Positions 25,586 to 33,605 of a stretch of 64,000 bases of DNA are shown piece by piece; position 1 is the stretch's first letter; every line of letters starts with the position of its first letter. The notes beneath the pieces are model-generated. The model had not been told where the DNA came from, ran no database searches, and saw only the letters and a list, made by a program, of their open reading frames with translations. Where the stretch lies: positions 44,419 through 108,418 of the forward strand of contig NZ_LQIS01000014.1 of the NCBI RefSeq assembly GCF_001499905.1, written 5' to 3'. This DNA comes from Mycobacterium sp. GA-1285 (GTDB taxonomy: Bacteria; Actinomycetota; Actinomycetes; Mycobacteriales; Mycobacteriaceae). A program made the translations under genes and the position numbers.

Positions 25586-26238
25586 GGGCGGTGTAGGAAT
25601 CCGTGCAGGATCGCCTGCACGAGTTCGTCGACGATCGCCTCACGTGTCGGCGGTCGGTTGCCGAAGAAGGTCGACCGCAGCGCCACCATGCCGACGATCA
25701 TCGCGACCGTCGAATGCGCGGGGAGATCGGGTTGATCCGAACGCAGCCCGCGCAGCCGGATGCCTTCGGCGCTGATCTGGCCGAGCAGCGTGAGCGCGCG
25801 CCTGATGTCGGCGATACCGGCGCTGTCGATCTCTTCGTCGGTCAGACCGTCGGATGCGACGAGGGTCAGCAGGAGGCCCCGATGCTCGGTGAGAACGTCG
25901 TAGAGGCGGCCGACGAATTGCCGCGTCAGTTCCTCCTCGGTGATCTTGTCGGGTATGACGGCCTGCCAGGTCTCGCCGAAGTCGTCGACGAAGTCGGTGA
26001 ACGGGAGAACGAGAGCCTCCCGGAACAACCCCGCCTTGGAGCCGAAGTGGCGAAACAGCAGGTATTCGGTGACGCCGGCCGCCTCGGCGATCTCCCGCGT
26101 GGTGGTGCTGCGATAGTCCCTGCGCGCGAACAGATCACGGGCCGCGTCGAGCAGGAGCCGCCGGGCCTCGCCGGGGGGCCTGCGCGCGGCCTGCGCCTCG
26201 CCGGCGGTTCCCTGCTTGGACGAACGTCGCTGGGGCAC
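25582..26238 (-). CDS. TetR family regulator
   Basis: The 218-residue protein has a TetR N-terminal HTH (STTTREIAEAAGVTEYLLFRHF, with the usual FGSK after it) and a helical ligand domain. The GTG at 26238 is chosen because it keeps the perfect palindrome at 26275-26296 upstream as a control site; a longer frame to 26805 would overlap the divergent genes and is rejected. It most likely represses itself and the divergent genes at 26326 and 26442. Confidence 0.85.
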   Translation of the reverse strand: MPQRRSSKQGTAGEAQAARRPPGEARRLLLDAARDLFARRDYRSTTTREIAEAAGVTEYLLFRHFGSKAGLFREALVLPFTDFVDDFGETWQAVIPDKITEEELTRQFVGRLYDVLTEHRGLLLTLVASDGLTDEEIDSAGIADIRRALTLLGQISAEGIRLRGLRSDQPDLPAHSTVAMIVGMVALRSTFFGNRPPTREAIVDELVQAILHGFLHRP

Positions 26239-26274
26239 GGCAATTGACGATAGTCGTCCCGTGACCCCGACGCG

Positions 26275-26296
26275 TGTAATAGTGTGCACTATTACA
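26275..26296. promoter_or_regulatory. perfect 22-bp palindromic operator
   Basis: TGTAATAGTG-TG-CACTATTACA has fully complementary 10-base arms around a 2-base centre. It lies 36 bases upstream of the TetR start (26238) and 29 bases upstream of the small gene at 26326. Size and position are typical of a TetR operator. Confidence 0.8.
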
Positions 26297-26325
26297 GCTG
26301 ACGTGGGTGCGGAAGGAACGTGGTC

Positions 26326-26445
26326 GTGGGCCAACTCATCATGCTCGGAACGCTGTTCGGGCTGCTCGTCTTGATTGTCGGCGTGGTGCTGTACTTCGAT
26401 CCCGAAGCGCGCGGGGGCAAGACGGTCCCGGAGGACGACCGATGA
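26326..26445 (+). CDS. 39-residue membrane protein
   Basis: The small frame starts at GTG 26326, 8 bases after a GGAAGGA ribosome site. It encodes one hydrophobic helix (LIMLGTLFGLLVLIVGVVLY, residues 4-23) and a charged tail ending in EDDR. Its stop overlaps the ATG of the AveC-like gene at 26442 (ATGA), so the two are probably co-translated, and it lies just after the palindrome. It is a plausible small subunit or stabiliser of the AveC-like protein; function unknown. Confidence 0.6.
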   Translation: MGQLIMLGTLFGLLVLIVGVVLYFDPEARGGKTVPEDDR

Positions 26446-27230
26446 GCACCGAGCTGACGCCGGCGTTGATCGTCGGCTTGTCCTTCGCCTACGTCGGCGG
26501 AGTGTTGTTCCTGGCCTACGGCGTGTATCTGAGCATCCGGCGTGGCCGCCTTCATCCGCTGCTGCTGCTGTCGATCTCGGCGATCTCGTTCTCGTGGATC
26601 GAGGCGCCCTACGACTGGGCGATGTACGCGCAGTTCCCGCCCGCGCTGCCGCGCATGCCGTCGTGGTGGCCGATGAACATGACGTGGGGTGGCGGACTCC
26701 CGTCATCGGTGCCGATCGGATACATCCCCTACTTCGTGCTGCCGGCGGTGATCGGCGCCGGACTCGGGCGGCGGCTGATTCGGCGGTTCGGTTGGCGCAG
26801 ACCACAAACCCTACTGATCGTGGGGCTGCTCGTCGGGTTCTGCTGGGCGCTGCTGTTCAACGGATTCTTCGGCCCCCGCCTCGGAGTCTTCTACTACGGC
26901 TACGTGATCCCGGGATTGGCGATCTTCGAGGGCAGCAAGTTCCAGTATCCGCTCTACGACGCGTTCGCGATGGGCCTGCAGATGATGGTGTTCACTTATC
27001 TCCTCGGGCGTGTCGACGCCAAGGGGCGCAACGTGATCGAGGTGTGGGCGGACAACCGATCGTCGAGCCGCCTCGGATCGTCACTGTTGTCGATCGCCGC
27101 CGTCGTCGTGGTCGGTCACCTCATGTACGGCGCGGTTTTCGCACCGCACCTGGCGACGAAACTCGGCGGCTACGTCACGTCCGGTCCGACCGAGCAATTG
27201 TTCCCCGGCGTACCGAACCAGCCCCGTTGA
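26442..27230 (+). CDS. AveC-like multi-pass membrane protein, second member
   Basis: The 262-residue protein has about six hydrophobic segments and the conserved pattern SWIEAPYDWAMYAQF, matching the block WQDPIMNW of the larger homologue at 17768. It resembles the spirocyclase AveC family; no mycobacterial role is known to me. The ATG at 26442 overlaps the small membrane gene. It is divergent from the TetR gene and probably controlled by the 26275 palindrome. Confidence 0.7.
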   Translation: MSTELTPALIVGLSFAYVGGVLFLAYGVYLSIRRGRLHPLLLLSISAISFSWIEAPYDWAMYAQFPPALPRMPSWWPMNMTWGGGLPSSVPIGYIPYFVLPAVIGAGLGRRLIRRFGWRRPQTLLIVGLLVGFCWALLFNGFFGPRLGVFYYGYVIPGLAIFEGSKFQYPLYDAFAMGLQMMVFTYLLGRVDAKGRNVIEVWADNRSSSRLGSSLLSIAAVVVVGHLMYGAVFAPHLATKLGGYVTSGPTEQLFPGVPNQPR

Positions 27231-27257
27231 ATCCGTCGGCCGCGAAGAGTTGTACCT

Positions 27258-28268
27258 TCACCGCATGGTCACGAGGTTCTGCCAGAGGTTGCGCAGGCTG
27301 TCGGTGCCGCCGAAGAGCGTCGTGAAGTGTGTCGAGTCGATCAGGACGATGTCCCCGGCGCGTCGACCCGCAGGCGGCATCCAGATGAGCGCGTTGAACT
27401 CGCTGGTGCCGTCGGCGGTGAACGGGTGCGGCCGGTTCGGGTCGACACGCTGGCGGCCGAGTACGCGAACGGCGTCGCTCTCCGACGCGGTCAGCTCGTA
27501 GTGCGGCAGGTGGGGGTGGAAGTTGAACGTGGTGACGTTGGCGAGCAGGCCGGCCGAATCGAGATCGTGAGCTCCATTCAGCGGTGCGATCTCGCGCGTG
27601 CCCTCGACTACGGCGGGCCGTAAACCCCATTTGTTGATCACGGGCACGTCGAGCGCCTTCATCAGCGACCGGGTGTACTGGCCGAAGCGCTGCTGGCGCG
27701 GAACCAACGGGTCGCCGTGGTGTTCGAACTCCGTTTGGCGCTGAGTGAAGTCGTCGCTGAAGCCGACGTCGTGATGAGGCGCGAGCAGCAGGCAGGTGCC
27801 CTCCCGTTGCAGCCATCGCTCGATGGCGGCGATCTCATCGGGCACGGCCTCCTGCTCGGACAGGATATGGTCGAGCCCGAAGACCATCAGGGTGTCGGTG
27901 TCGTCGAGAATCCGCTCGTCGACGGGGAGCTGATAACCGGCCTGGTCGATCCGCTGGAACACCGCCACCGGATGCCCCGTCGCTTCCCCAGCGAGGCCCT
28001 GAAAGGCCAACGTCGAACGATGAAAGAGCTCCAGGGTTCCCGCGATGCCCTGTAGGAAGTGGGCCGCCTCGTACTCACTGGTTTCATAGTTGGGCCACAA
28101 TGCGTTTCGAACCTCGGTCATCGTGGAGAACCGGTTGTACATCTCGCCTGGGTCGCGCTGCGCCTCCCACGGGTAGCTCCACGTCCAGTAAATGCTGATC
28201 CGTCTGCGGCCGTCGCGTTGACGCGGGATGTGGTTCTGGTTGTACGTGCGCGCCGAAGACCCGGTCAT
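27258..28268 (-). CDS. unknown protein, possibly glutamine-amidotransferase/ThuA-like fold
   Basis: The 336-residue cytoplasmic protein has a block DTLMVFGLDHIL ... WLQREGTCLLLAPHHD that resembles the central strand-turn of class-I glutamine-amidotransferase-like or ThuA-like proteins, but I cannot identify a catalytic Cys. It starts at ATG 28268, one base after the DyP peroxidase stop, so it is the last gene of that operon. It may process or support the peroxidase system; the assignment is tentative. Confidence 0.65.
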   Translation of the reverse strand: MTGSSARTYNQNHIPRQRDGRRRISIYWTWSYPWEAQRDPGEMYNRFSTMTEVRNALWPNYETSEYEAAHFLQGIAGTLELFHRSTLAFQGLAGEATGHPVAVFQRIDQAGYQLPVDERILDDTDTLMVFGLDHILSEQEAVPDEIAAIERWLQREGTCLLLAPHHDVGFSDDFTQRQTEFEHHGDPLVPRQQRFGQYTRSLMKALDVPVINKWGLRPAVVEGTREIAPLNGAHDLDSAGLLANVTTFNFHPHLPHYELTASESDAVRVLGRQRVDPNRPHPFTADGTSEFNALIWMPPAGRRAGDIVLIDSTHFTTLFGGTDSLRNLWQNLVTMR

Positions 28269-28269
28269 T

Positions 28270-29610
28270 TTACCGATTCCCCAATCCAGCGAGGTAACGC
28301 AAACCGCCCATTCCGGGCAGAAAGAAGTAAGCACCGCCCCTGAGCGTGGTGAACGCCGGAATACCCTTGTATACCTTACGGATAGGCCGCTTTGGTGTGG
28401 TGAAGTCGAGCGTCCCGTCCTGCGTCCCACAGATCGGATCGTGTTCGTTGCCGAGCTCGTGGAAGGTCTTGTCATTGATCCACACGTTCTGCGCGAACTC
28501 GAACTGGCGAACGAGGTCCGCGCAGATGATGAAGGCGGCGATACCGCGATCAACACCGTCGTCGGGTGCGCCGTCGGGCAGCGCGTCACCGTAGGTAGCG
28601 CCACGGCGGATCATTCGTCGTCGATTCATGTAGTGCGCGGTGTCACGAGGGTTGAGCCGCCTGGCGTGCGAGCCGAGTGGACACGCGTAGCCGAACGGGT
28701 CCATTTCCTTGTAGTTGAAATCGTTGTTGCGCATAGGATCAGCGCCCAGCTCGGGGTCGTCCTTGTCGGGTGCCAGCACGAGTGGGGCCCCGCTTCGCCA
28801 GCGGCCCATGAACTTCGCGGCCAGCAGGTCCTCGTCCTCCGGAGTTGAAGAGTTCGCCCGCAGATACTCGCGAAACGCCCCGACGTGCTCTTGCAGTCGG
28901 CGGTAGGCCATGTAGCTGCCGTTGCGCGACAGCGCCTCGGGCTGGGGCAGATCGGTGACCGGTCCGTTCTCGTCGGGATAGCCGAGGATGAACTCGCCGG
29001 GTTCCAAAGGGTCTCCCGAGCCCGGCGTCGGGTCCTCGCCGGAACCCTTCATCACCGGCTGCGACAGTCGATCGCGGAAGCCGAAGTGGTCGTGGGCGTA
29101 GTTGAACGGGGGAGTCGCGTTCAGGTCGAGGTGCGAAAGGCTGCGCACCCCATTCGTGCGCGCCAGCAGTTGGTCGTGTTCGTCGATGGATCTGCGGCAC
29201 TGTTCGTCGGTGCGCGAGAACAAGATCGCGATCGCATGTAGATCGTCGCCGGCCAGTCCGCCCAACCAGTTTTCGGGTGCGGCCATACCGGTGTCGCCGA
29301 GGATGCTCGCCCGCGCCGCCATACCTTCGCGAAACGCGTCGGGGAACGTCGCGAGCGACTCCTCGGGGACGCCAAGCGCGCGGAGGCCATGCCACGTGAA
29401 AGCCAAGGTGACCCAGCGATCCGAAGTGTCCATCGTGGCGCGGACATCGGCCACCGACTGGACCTTTGCGAGCAGTGCAGTGAGCCACGCGCGGCCCCCT
29501 TCGGCGGAGTCGAAGGTCAGGAACTCGTACCGGCCCGTGATGGCCGGCGTGCGGGTCATCAGGATGTGCTGTATGTCGTCGAGCTCGAGCTCGTCTGCGG
29601 TGGACATCAT
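28270..29610 (-). CDS. DyP-type haem peroxidase
   Basis: The 446-residue protein has the DyP landmarks: a distal motif GFRDRLSQP around residues 177-185 (catalytic Asp about 180) and the proximal haem-ligand block CPLGSHARRLNPRD (His about 315). In most family members the distal motif is GxxDG; here the last Gly is Arg. The absence of a signal peptide suggests cytosolic or encapsulated location, but no encapsulin gene is seen. The ATG at 29610 overlaps the previous stop; a longer frame to 29859 lies inside the SnoaL-like gene. Confidence 0.85.
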   Translation of the reverse strand: MMSTADELELDDIQHILMTRTPAITGRYEFLTFDSAEGGRAWLTALLAKVQSVADVRATMDTSDRWVTLAFTWHGLRALGVPEESLATFPDAFREGMAARASILGDTGMAAPENWLGGLAGDDLHAIAILFSRTDEQCRRSIDEHDQLLARTNGVRSLSHLDLNATPPFNYAHDHFGFRDRLSQPVMKGSGEDPTPGSGDPLEPGEFILGYPDENGPVTDLPQPEALSRNGSYMAYRRLQEHVGAFREYLRANSSTPEDEDLLAAKFMGRWRSGAPLVLAPDKDDPELGADPMRNNDFNYKEMDPFGYACPLGSHARRLNPRDTAHYMNRRRMIRRGATYGDALPDGAPDDGVDRGIAAFIICADLVRQFEFAQNVWINDKTFHELGNEHDPICGTQDGTLDFTTPKRPIRKVYKGIPAFTTLRGGAYFFLPGMGGLRYLAGLGNR

Positions 29611-30023
29611 TGCCGCTGAGTCCCTTTCGTCCACGCCCAGGCGGTGATTCGCCAGTCTTGCGGTCCTCGGCGAAGGGCCACCGTGAAGAACGCGCCGTCC
29701 TGCGTCACCTGCGTACCGCGCAGGCTGAACGTCATCGTCGCGGGCAGGACGAGGTAGGCGCTGCCATCGCTCACACTGTTGTGCACAGGCGCCCCGACGG
29801 CGACGACATAGTCTGAGGCGCCGAGGTGAGCTGACTCGGCCATCACGTCGCGGTACCAATCCTGCGCCGCGGTCGCCCCCTGCCAGACGTGAGGCGCCAT
29901 ACCGTCGAGGATCGTTCCCGCGGAGTCGAAGGCGGACGCCATCTCCGCCACGTCGCCGTTGTTGAAGGCTGCGATGTACCGGTGCACCGCGGCCAGTGGA
30001 TCCGCCGTGCTCATGACCGTCAC
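29607..30023 (-). CDS. SnoaL-like small protein (DyP operon)
   Basis: The 138-residue protein has the NTF2/SnoaL-like pattern (VHRYIAAFNNGDVAEMASAF, ATAAQDWYRDV, WRITAWAWTKG). Such folds serve as isomerases, dehydratases or carrier proteins. GTG at 30023 overlaps the previous stop (GTGA); an ATG nine bases on is an alternative. It sits second in a four-gene operon with the DyP peroxidase. Confidence 0.72.
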   Translation of the reverse strand: MTVMSTADPLAAVHRYIAAFNNGDVAEMASAFDSAGTILDGMAPHVWQGATAAQDWYRDVMAESAHLGASDYVVAVGAPVHNSVSDGSAYLVLPATMTFSLRGTQVTQDGAFFTVALRRGPQDWRITAWAWTKGTQRQ

Positions 30024-30580
30024 TGCATCTGGTCGAGCATGGTGGAGAACGCAGCTTTCAGGCGCAGTGCCTTCTTGATCTCGTCGGCCGTCACGTACGG
30101 ATACTCGCCGTATTCGAGGAAGCTCGGAACCTGGTGTTCGCGAACAAATTCGACGAATGCTTCCGGGTTCTCTCGCCAATCGTCCGGGAATCCCTCGAGA
30201 TTGGTGAACACGGTCGTGATGCCCGTCTGACTGAACAATTGGACGGCGTCCTCGGTGTACTTGTCGAAGTCGGTGTCGAAGATGCCTTGGTACTGGAAGT
30301 GCAGCCCCGAGCCGACGTCGAACAGCACCCACCGCAGATAGTGCAACCTCAAAGGCGCGAGCACATCGGGGCTGGCCGCGATCGCTTCCTCGATCTGCTT
30401 GCCGTACGCCCGGACGGCCTCCTCGCGGCCCTCCTTGACCTTCGCGATGATCGAGAAGCCGTAGCAGGCCGGGGTCCTCGGGAACACCGGACCGTAGCGG
30501 CCGCGCTCGAGTTCGAAGTATCCCTCTTTGGGGATGGCCATCGCGGCCGGTTTGGTCCAGTCCTGATTTCCTGCTGACAT
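30020..30580 (-). CDS. unknown protein, first gene of the DyP operon
   Basis: The 186-residue protein has no signal peptide or membrane segment. It contains YGFSIIAKVKEGREEAVRAYGKQIEEAIA and HYLRWVLFD, a pattern like a ferredoxin-like (dimeric alpha-beta barrel) fold. I do not recognise a named family. The ATG at 30580 follows a GGGGCGGG stretch. Its stop overlaps the SnoaL-like start, so it is co-transcribed with the peroxidase and may be a substrate or haem helper. Confidence 0.65.
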   Translation of the reverse strand: MSAGNQDWTKPAAMAIPKEGYFELERGRYGPVFPRTPACYGFSIIAKVKEGREEAVRAYGKQIEEAIAASPDVLAPLRLHYLRWVLFDVGSGLHFQYQGIFDTDFDKYTEDAVQLFSQTGITTVFTNLEGFPDDWRENPEAFVEFVREHQVPSFLEYGEYPYVTADEIKKALRLKAAFSTMLDQMQ

Positions 30581-30860
30581 GCCCGCCCCGATTCGCACTT
30601 GAGCCCTGAGTCGGAGGCTAACAGTCTTTTCGTTTTCTGGCAGGTGATTTGCTCCTTCGAACACCACATTCCAACTGGGCGGGCGAAACCCGTCAACATC
30701 AACAGTGGAACTCATAGACATGAGCGAAGTCGCTGGGCAAACAGCCTGCTGGGTTTGAGGCATCGACGCCGGTCGACTGTCGAAAGGCCAATAAACGAAT
30801 TGCTTCTGTAATATTCTGCGCGCTACGGAATCCTTCCCAGCGCTCAGGAAAGGGGAAGCC
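30581..30860. other. 280-base intergenic region between divergent genes
   Basis: This stretch is less GC-rich than its surroundings (for example GTCTTTTCGTTTTCTGG near 30620). It must hold the promoters of the leftward DyP operon and the rightward secreted protein gene. I see no clear operator repeat and no convincing coding frame; a 70-codon frame at 30599-30811 has no ribosome site. Confidence 0.5.
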
Positions 30861-31160
30861 GTGCTGACGAGCCTGCGGTGTCTTGTGGTGGTGGTGGGGC
30901 TGGCAGTCCCGGTCGGACTCATCTCCGCCGCGTCGGCCGCGGCGGACTGCACAAGTGCCGGCGCCGCCACCGTCTGCGCGCAGGGAACCGTCCGCGGCGG
31001 TGGACCCGACGCTCCGCAGGCGGGGCCCGTGTATCCCGGCTACTGCGCCGACCCGTGGTATTGCAGTGACGATTGGGGACTCGACATCGTCGTCGATCCG
31101 GGTCCTCCAAGGCCGCCCATAATCGATCGGCCGGGACGGCCGGGTATCGGACCCCGCTGA
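30861..31160 (+). CDS. small secreted protein, Pro/Gly-rich
   Basis: The 99-residue product has a clear signal peptide (LVVVVGLAVPVGLISAASA, cut about residue 27) followed by a mature part with four Cys and a Pro-rich end (PGPPRPPIIDRPGRPG). GTG 30861 follows AAGGGGAAG. I do not recognise a family; many mycobacteria carry similar short exported proteins. It is just upstream of the haem-binding protein gene. Confidence 0.75.
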   Translation: MLTSLRCLVVVVGLAVPVGLISAASAAADCTSAGAATVCAQGTVRGGGPDAPQAGPVYPGYCADPWYCSDDWGLDIVVDPGPPRPPIIDRPGRPGIGPR

Positions 31161-31204
31161 CTCTTGTCGAGATGTCCTCCGTCCATTCGAGCAAGGAGCT
31201 TGAA

Positions 31205-31546
31205 ATGTTGTTACGCAACGCTTTTGGTGTCGGCCTGATCTCCGGTGGACTGCTGTTCGGTGTCGCACCCGCCGCCGCTGATCCGCCCAACTGCACGGCC
31301 GCCGATCTGGCCGGCGTCATGGCCGGTGTCTCGGCGGGTACGTCGTCCTATCTGTTCACCCATCCGGATGTGAACGCCTTCTTCACGGGGCTGAAAGGCA
31401 AACCCAGGGACCAGATGACCGACGAGATCAAGGCATATCTGGACGCCAATCCGCGGGTTCGCGACGAGCTGCGGGTGATCCGGCAGCCCGCGGCCGACTT
31501 CCGCGCACGCTGCGATGTCGCGATGCCCGACCTGCCGATGGGCTAA
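31205..31546 (+). CDS. secreted haem-binding protein (mycobacterial haemophore family, Rv0203-like)
   Basis: The 113-residue protein has a signal peptide (residues 1-25) and the pattern of the mycobacterial haem-binding (MHB) family: PPNCTAADLAGVMAGVSAG, a central YLFTHPDVNAFF, and two Cys that likely form a disulfide (CTAADL and ARCDVA). Such proteins bind haem outside the cell or in the envelope. The ATG at 31205 has AAGGAG upstream. It is adjacent to another secreted protein; shared control cannot be seen. Confidence 0.8.
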   Translation: MLLRNAFGVGLISGGLLFGVAPAAADPPNCTAADLAGVMAGVSAGTSSYLFTHPDVNAFFTGLKGKPRDQMTDEIKAYLDANPRVRDELRVIRQPAADFRARCDVAMPDLPMG

Positions 31547-31577
31547 CGATCGCGTGCGGAACTGACACACTGGGGGT

Positions 31578-32351
31578 GTGCGCGACACACCGAAGTGCTG
31601 GCTCTCCGACATGGACGGTGTGCTCGTCCGCGAGGAACACGCGCTGCCCGGCGCCGCTGAGTTCCTGCAGCGCCTCGTCGACCTGCAGCGGCCCTTCCTC
31701 GTCCTGACGAACAACTCGATTTTCACCCCCCGCGATCTGTCTGCCCGGTTGAAGCGGTCGGGGCTGATCGTGCCCGAGGAGTCCATCTGGACCTCGGCGT
31801 TGGCGACTGCGGCGTTCCTCACCGACCAGTTGCCCGGCGGATCGGCGTACGTCATCGGTGAGGCCGGCCTGACCACGGCGCTGCACGAGGCGGGCTACAC
31901 CCTCACCGACGTCGAGCCGGATTTCGTGGTCCTCGGCGAGACGCGGACGTACTCGTTCGAGGCGATCACCAAGGCGATCCGGTTGATCCTCGGCGGCGCC
32001 CGGTTCATCGCCACCAACCCCGACGTCACCGGGCCGTCCGCGGAGGGTCCGCTGCCCGCCACGGGGTCCGTCGCCGCGATGATCACCAAGGCCACCGGCC
32101 GCGAACCGTACTTCGTCGGCAAGCCCAACCCGATGATGTTCCGCAGCGCGCTCAACCGGATCGAGGCGCATTCGGAGAGCACGGTCATGGTGGGCGACCG
32201 GATGGACACCGACGTCGTCGCGGGCATCGAAGCGGGTCTGGAGACGATCCTGGTGCTGACCGGGTCGACGGCGGTCGACGAGGTCGAGCGGTATCCGTAC
32301 CGGCCCAGCCGAGTGTTGCCGTCCATCGCCGAAGCGATCGAACTGGTGTGA
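31578..32351 (+). CDS. HAD-superfamily phosphatase, NagD-like
   Basis: The 257-residue protein has the HAD nucleophile motif DMDGV (about residues 10-14), LTNNS, GKPNPMMF and MVGDRMDTDV, which define the NagD/4-nitrophenylphosphatase-type group. These dephosphorylate nucleotides or small sugar phosphates. GTG at 31578 is the first in-frame start, 31 bases after the haemophore stop. Its exact substrate is unknown. Confidence 0.9.
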   Translation: MRDTPKCWLSDMDGVLVREEHALPGAAEFLQRLVDLQRPFLVLTNNSIFTPRDLSARLKRSGLIVPEESIWTSALATAAFLTDQLPGGSAYVIGEAGLTTALHEAGYTLTDVEPDFVVLGETRTYSFEAITKAIRLILGGARFIATNPDVTGPSAEGPLPATGSVAAMITKATGREPYFVGKPNPMMFRSALNRIEAHSESTVMVGDRMDTDVVAGIEAGLETILVLTGSTAVDEVERYPYRPSRVLPSIAEAIELV

Positions 32352-32384
32352 GCCGCGGCGCGGCCGCTGCCTACACTGACCCCG

Positions 32385-33605
32385 ATGACCGGCACATCTG
32401 AGGCGACGCGGCCCCTGGCCGGCGTGCGTATTGTCGAGATCTCCAGCTTCGTCGCCGTCCCGCTGGCCGGGATGACGCTCGCTCAGCTCGGGGCGGAGGT
32501 GACGCGGGTCGATCCGATCGGCGGCGCCGCCGACTACCGCCGATGGCCCGTCACCGGCGAGGGCGAAAGCATCTACTGGGCGGGCCTGAACAAGGGTAAA
32601 CGATCGGTCGCGGCCGACGTGCGCTCCGGCGAGGGCCAGGACGTGATCAAACGGCTCATCGCGAGCAGCGGGATACTGATCACCAATGTGGCTGGGCGCC
32701 AATGGCATTCGTACGAGACCTTGAGAGTACTGCGTGCCGACCTGATTCATGTCGAGGTGTCCGGCCGCGCGGACGGCGGCACGGGGGTCGATTACACGGT
32801 CAACGCGGGCATCGGTTTTCCGCTCGTCACCGGTCCGTCCGAACTGGCCAGCCCCGTGAACCACGTTCTACCGGCGTGGGACGTCGCGTGCGGCCTCTAC
32901 ACCGCGCTGGCCGTCGTGACCGCGCTGCGGCATCGCGACGCGACCGGAGAAGGCCAGCGAATCGGTATCCCGCTGGAGAACGTGGCCCTGGCGACGGCGG
33001 GCAACCTCGGCTTCTTCACCGAGGTCATGGTCAATGGCACCGCACGCGAACGCATCGGCAATTCGGTGTACGGCCAGTACGGCCAGGACTTCGTCAGCAG
33101 CGACGGCGTCTCGTTCATGGTCGTCGCCCTGACCGGTAGGCACTTTCGTGATCTCGCCGAGCTCACCGGCACGACGAAATCCGTTGCCGCGCTGGCAGAG
33201 TCGCTCGGCGCGGACTTCTCCGACGAAGGGCAGCGGTTCGTGCACCGCGACGCTCTGAGTGGCTTGTTCGCCGAATGGTTCACCGCGCACACCGCCGAGG
33301 AGATCAGCGCGGCGCTGTCGGCCACCTCGGTGCTGTGGGAGCGGTACCGCACCTTCGCCGAAGCGACCACCGAGGACAAGGTCACCGCCAACCCGTTGTT
33401 CACGCCGCTCGACCAGCCGCGGATCGGTACGTATCTGGCGCCCGGGCTTCCGATTTCGATCGGCGGGCAGTATCCGCCGGCGGTCGCGTCACCGGCGTTG
33501 GGGGATGACACCGTCGGCGTGCTGAGCGACTGGTTGGGATTGACCGCCGCGCAGGTCGACGGTCTGGTCGCGTCGGGCGCCGTGGCGACTGGACGCGCTG
33601 GATGA
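32385..33605 (+). CDS. CoA-transferase, CaiB/BaiF family (family III)
   Basis: The 406-residue protein has the family III pattern: an N-terminal LAGVRIVEISSFVAVPLAGMTLAQLGAEV, NKGKRS, and a central region with VEVSGRADG. These enzymes transfer CoA between acids using an Asp in the middle of the chain. It overlaps the following thioesterase-like gene (ATGA at 33602), so both may form an acyl-CoA unit. A second member of the family lies at 61784. Confidence 0.85.
   Translation: MTGTSEATRPLAGVRIVEISSFVAVPLAGMTLAQLGAEVTRVDPIGGAADYRRWPVTGEGESIYWAGLNKGKRSVAADVRSGEGQDVIKRLIASSGILITNVAGRQWHSYETLRVLRADLIHVEVSGRADGGTGVDYTVNAGIGFPLVTGPSELASPVNHVLPAWDVACGLYTALAVVTALRHRDATGEGQRIGIPLENVALATAGNLGFFTEVMVNGTARERIGNSVYGQYGQDFVSSDGVSFMVVALTGRHFRDLAELTGTTKSVAALAESLGADFSDEGQRFVHRDALSGLFAEWFTAHTAEEISAALSATSVLWERYRTFAEATTEDKVTANPLFTPLDQPRIGTYLAPGLPISIGGQYPPAVASPALGDDTVGVLSDWLGLTAAQVDGLVASGAVATGRAG

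Noticed and set aside
30599..30811. 70-codon frame in the 30581-30860 gap
   Set aside because: There is no ribosome site, and composition does not fit the neighbours; it overlaps the needed promoter region.
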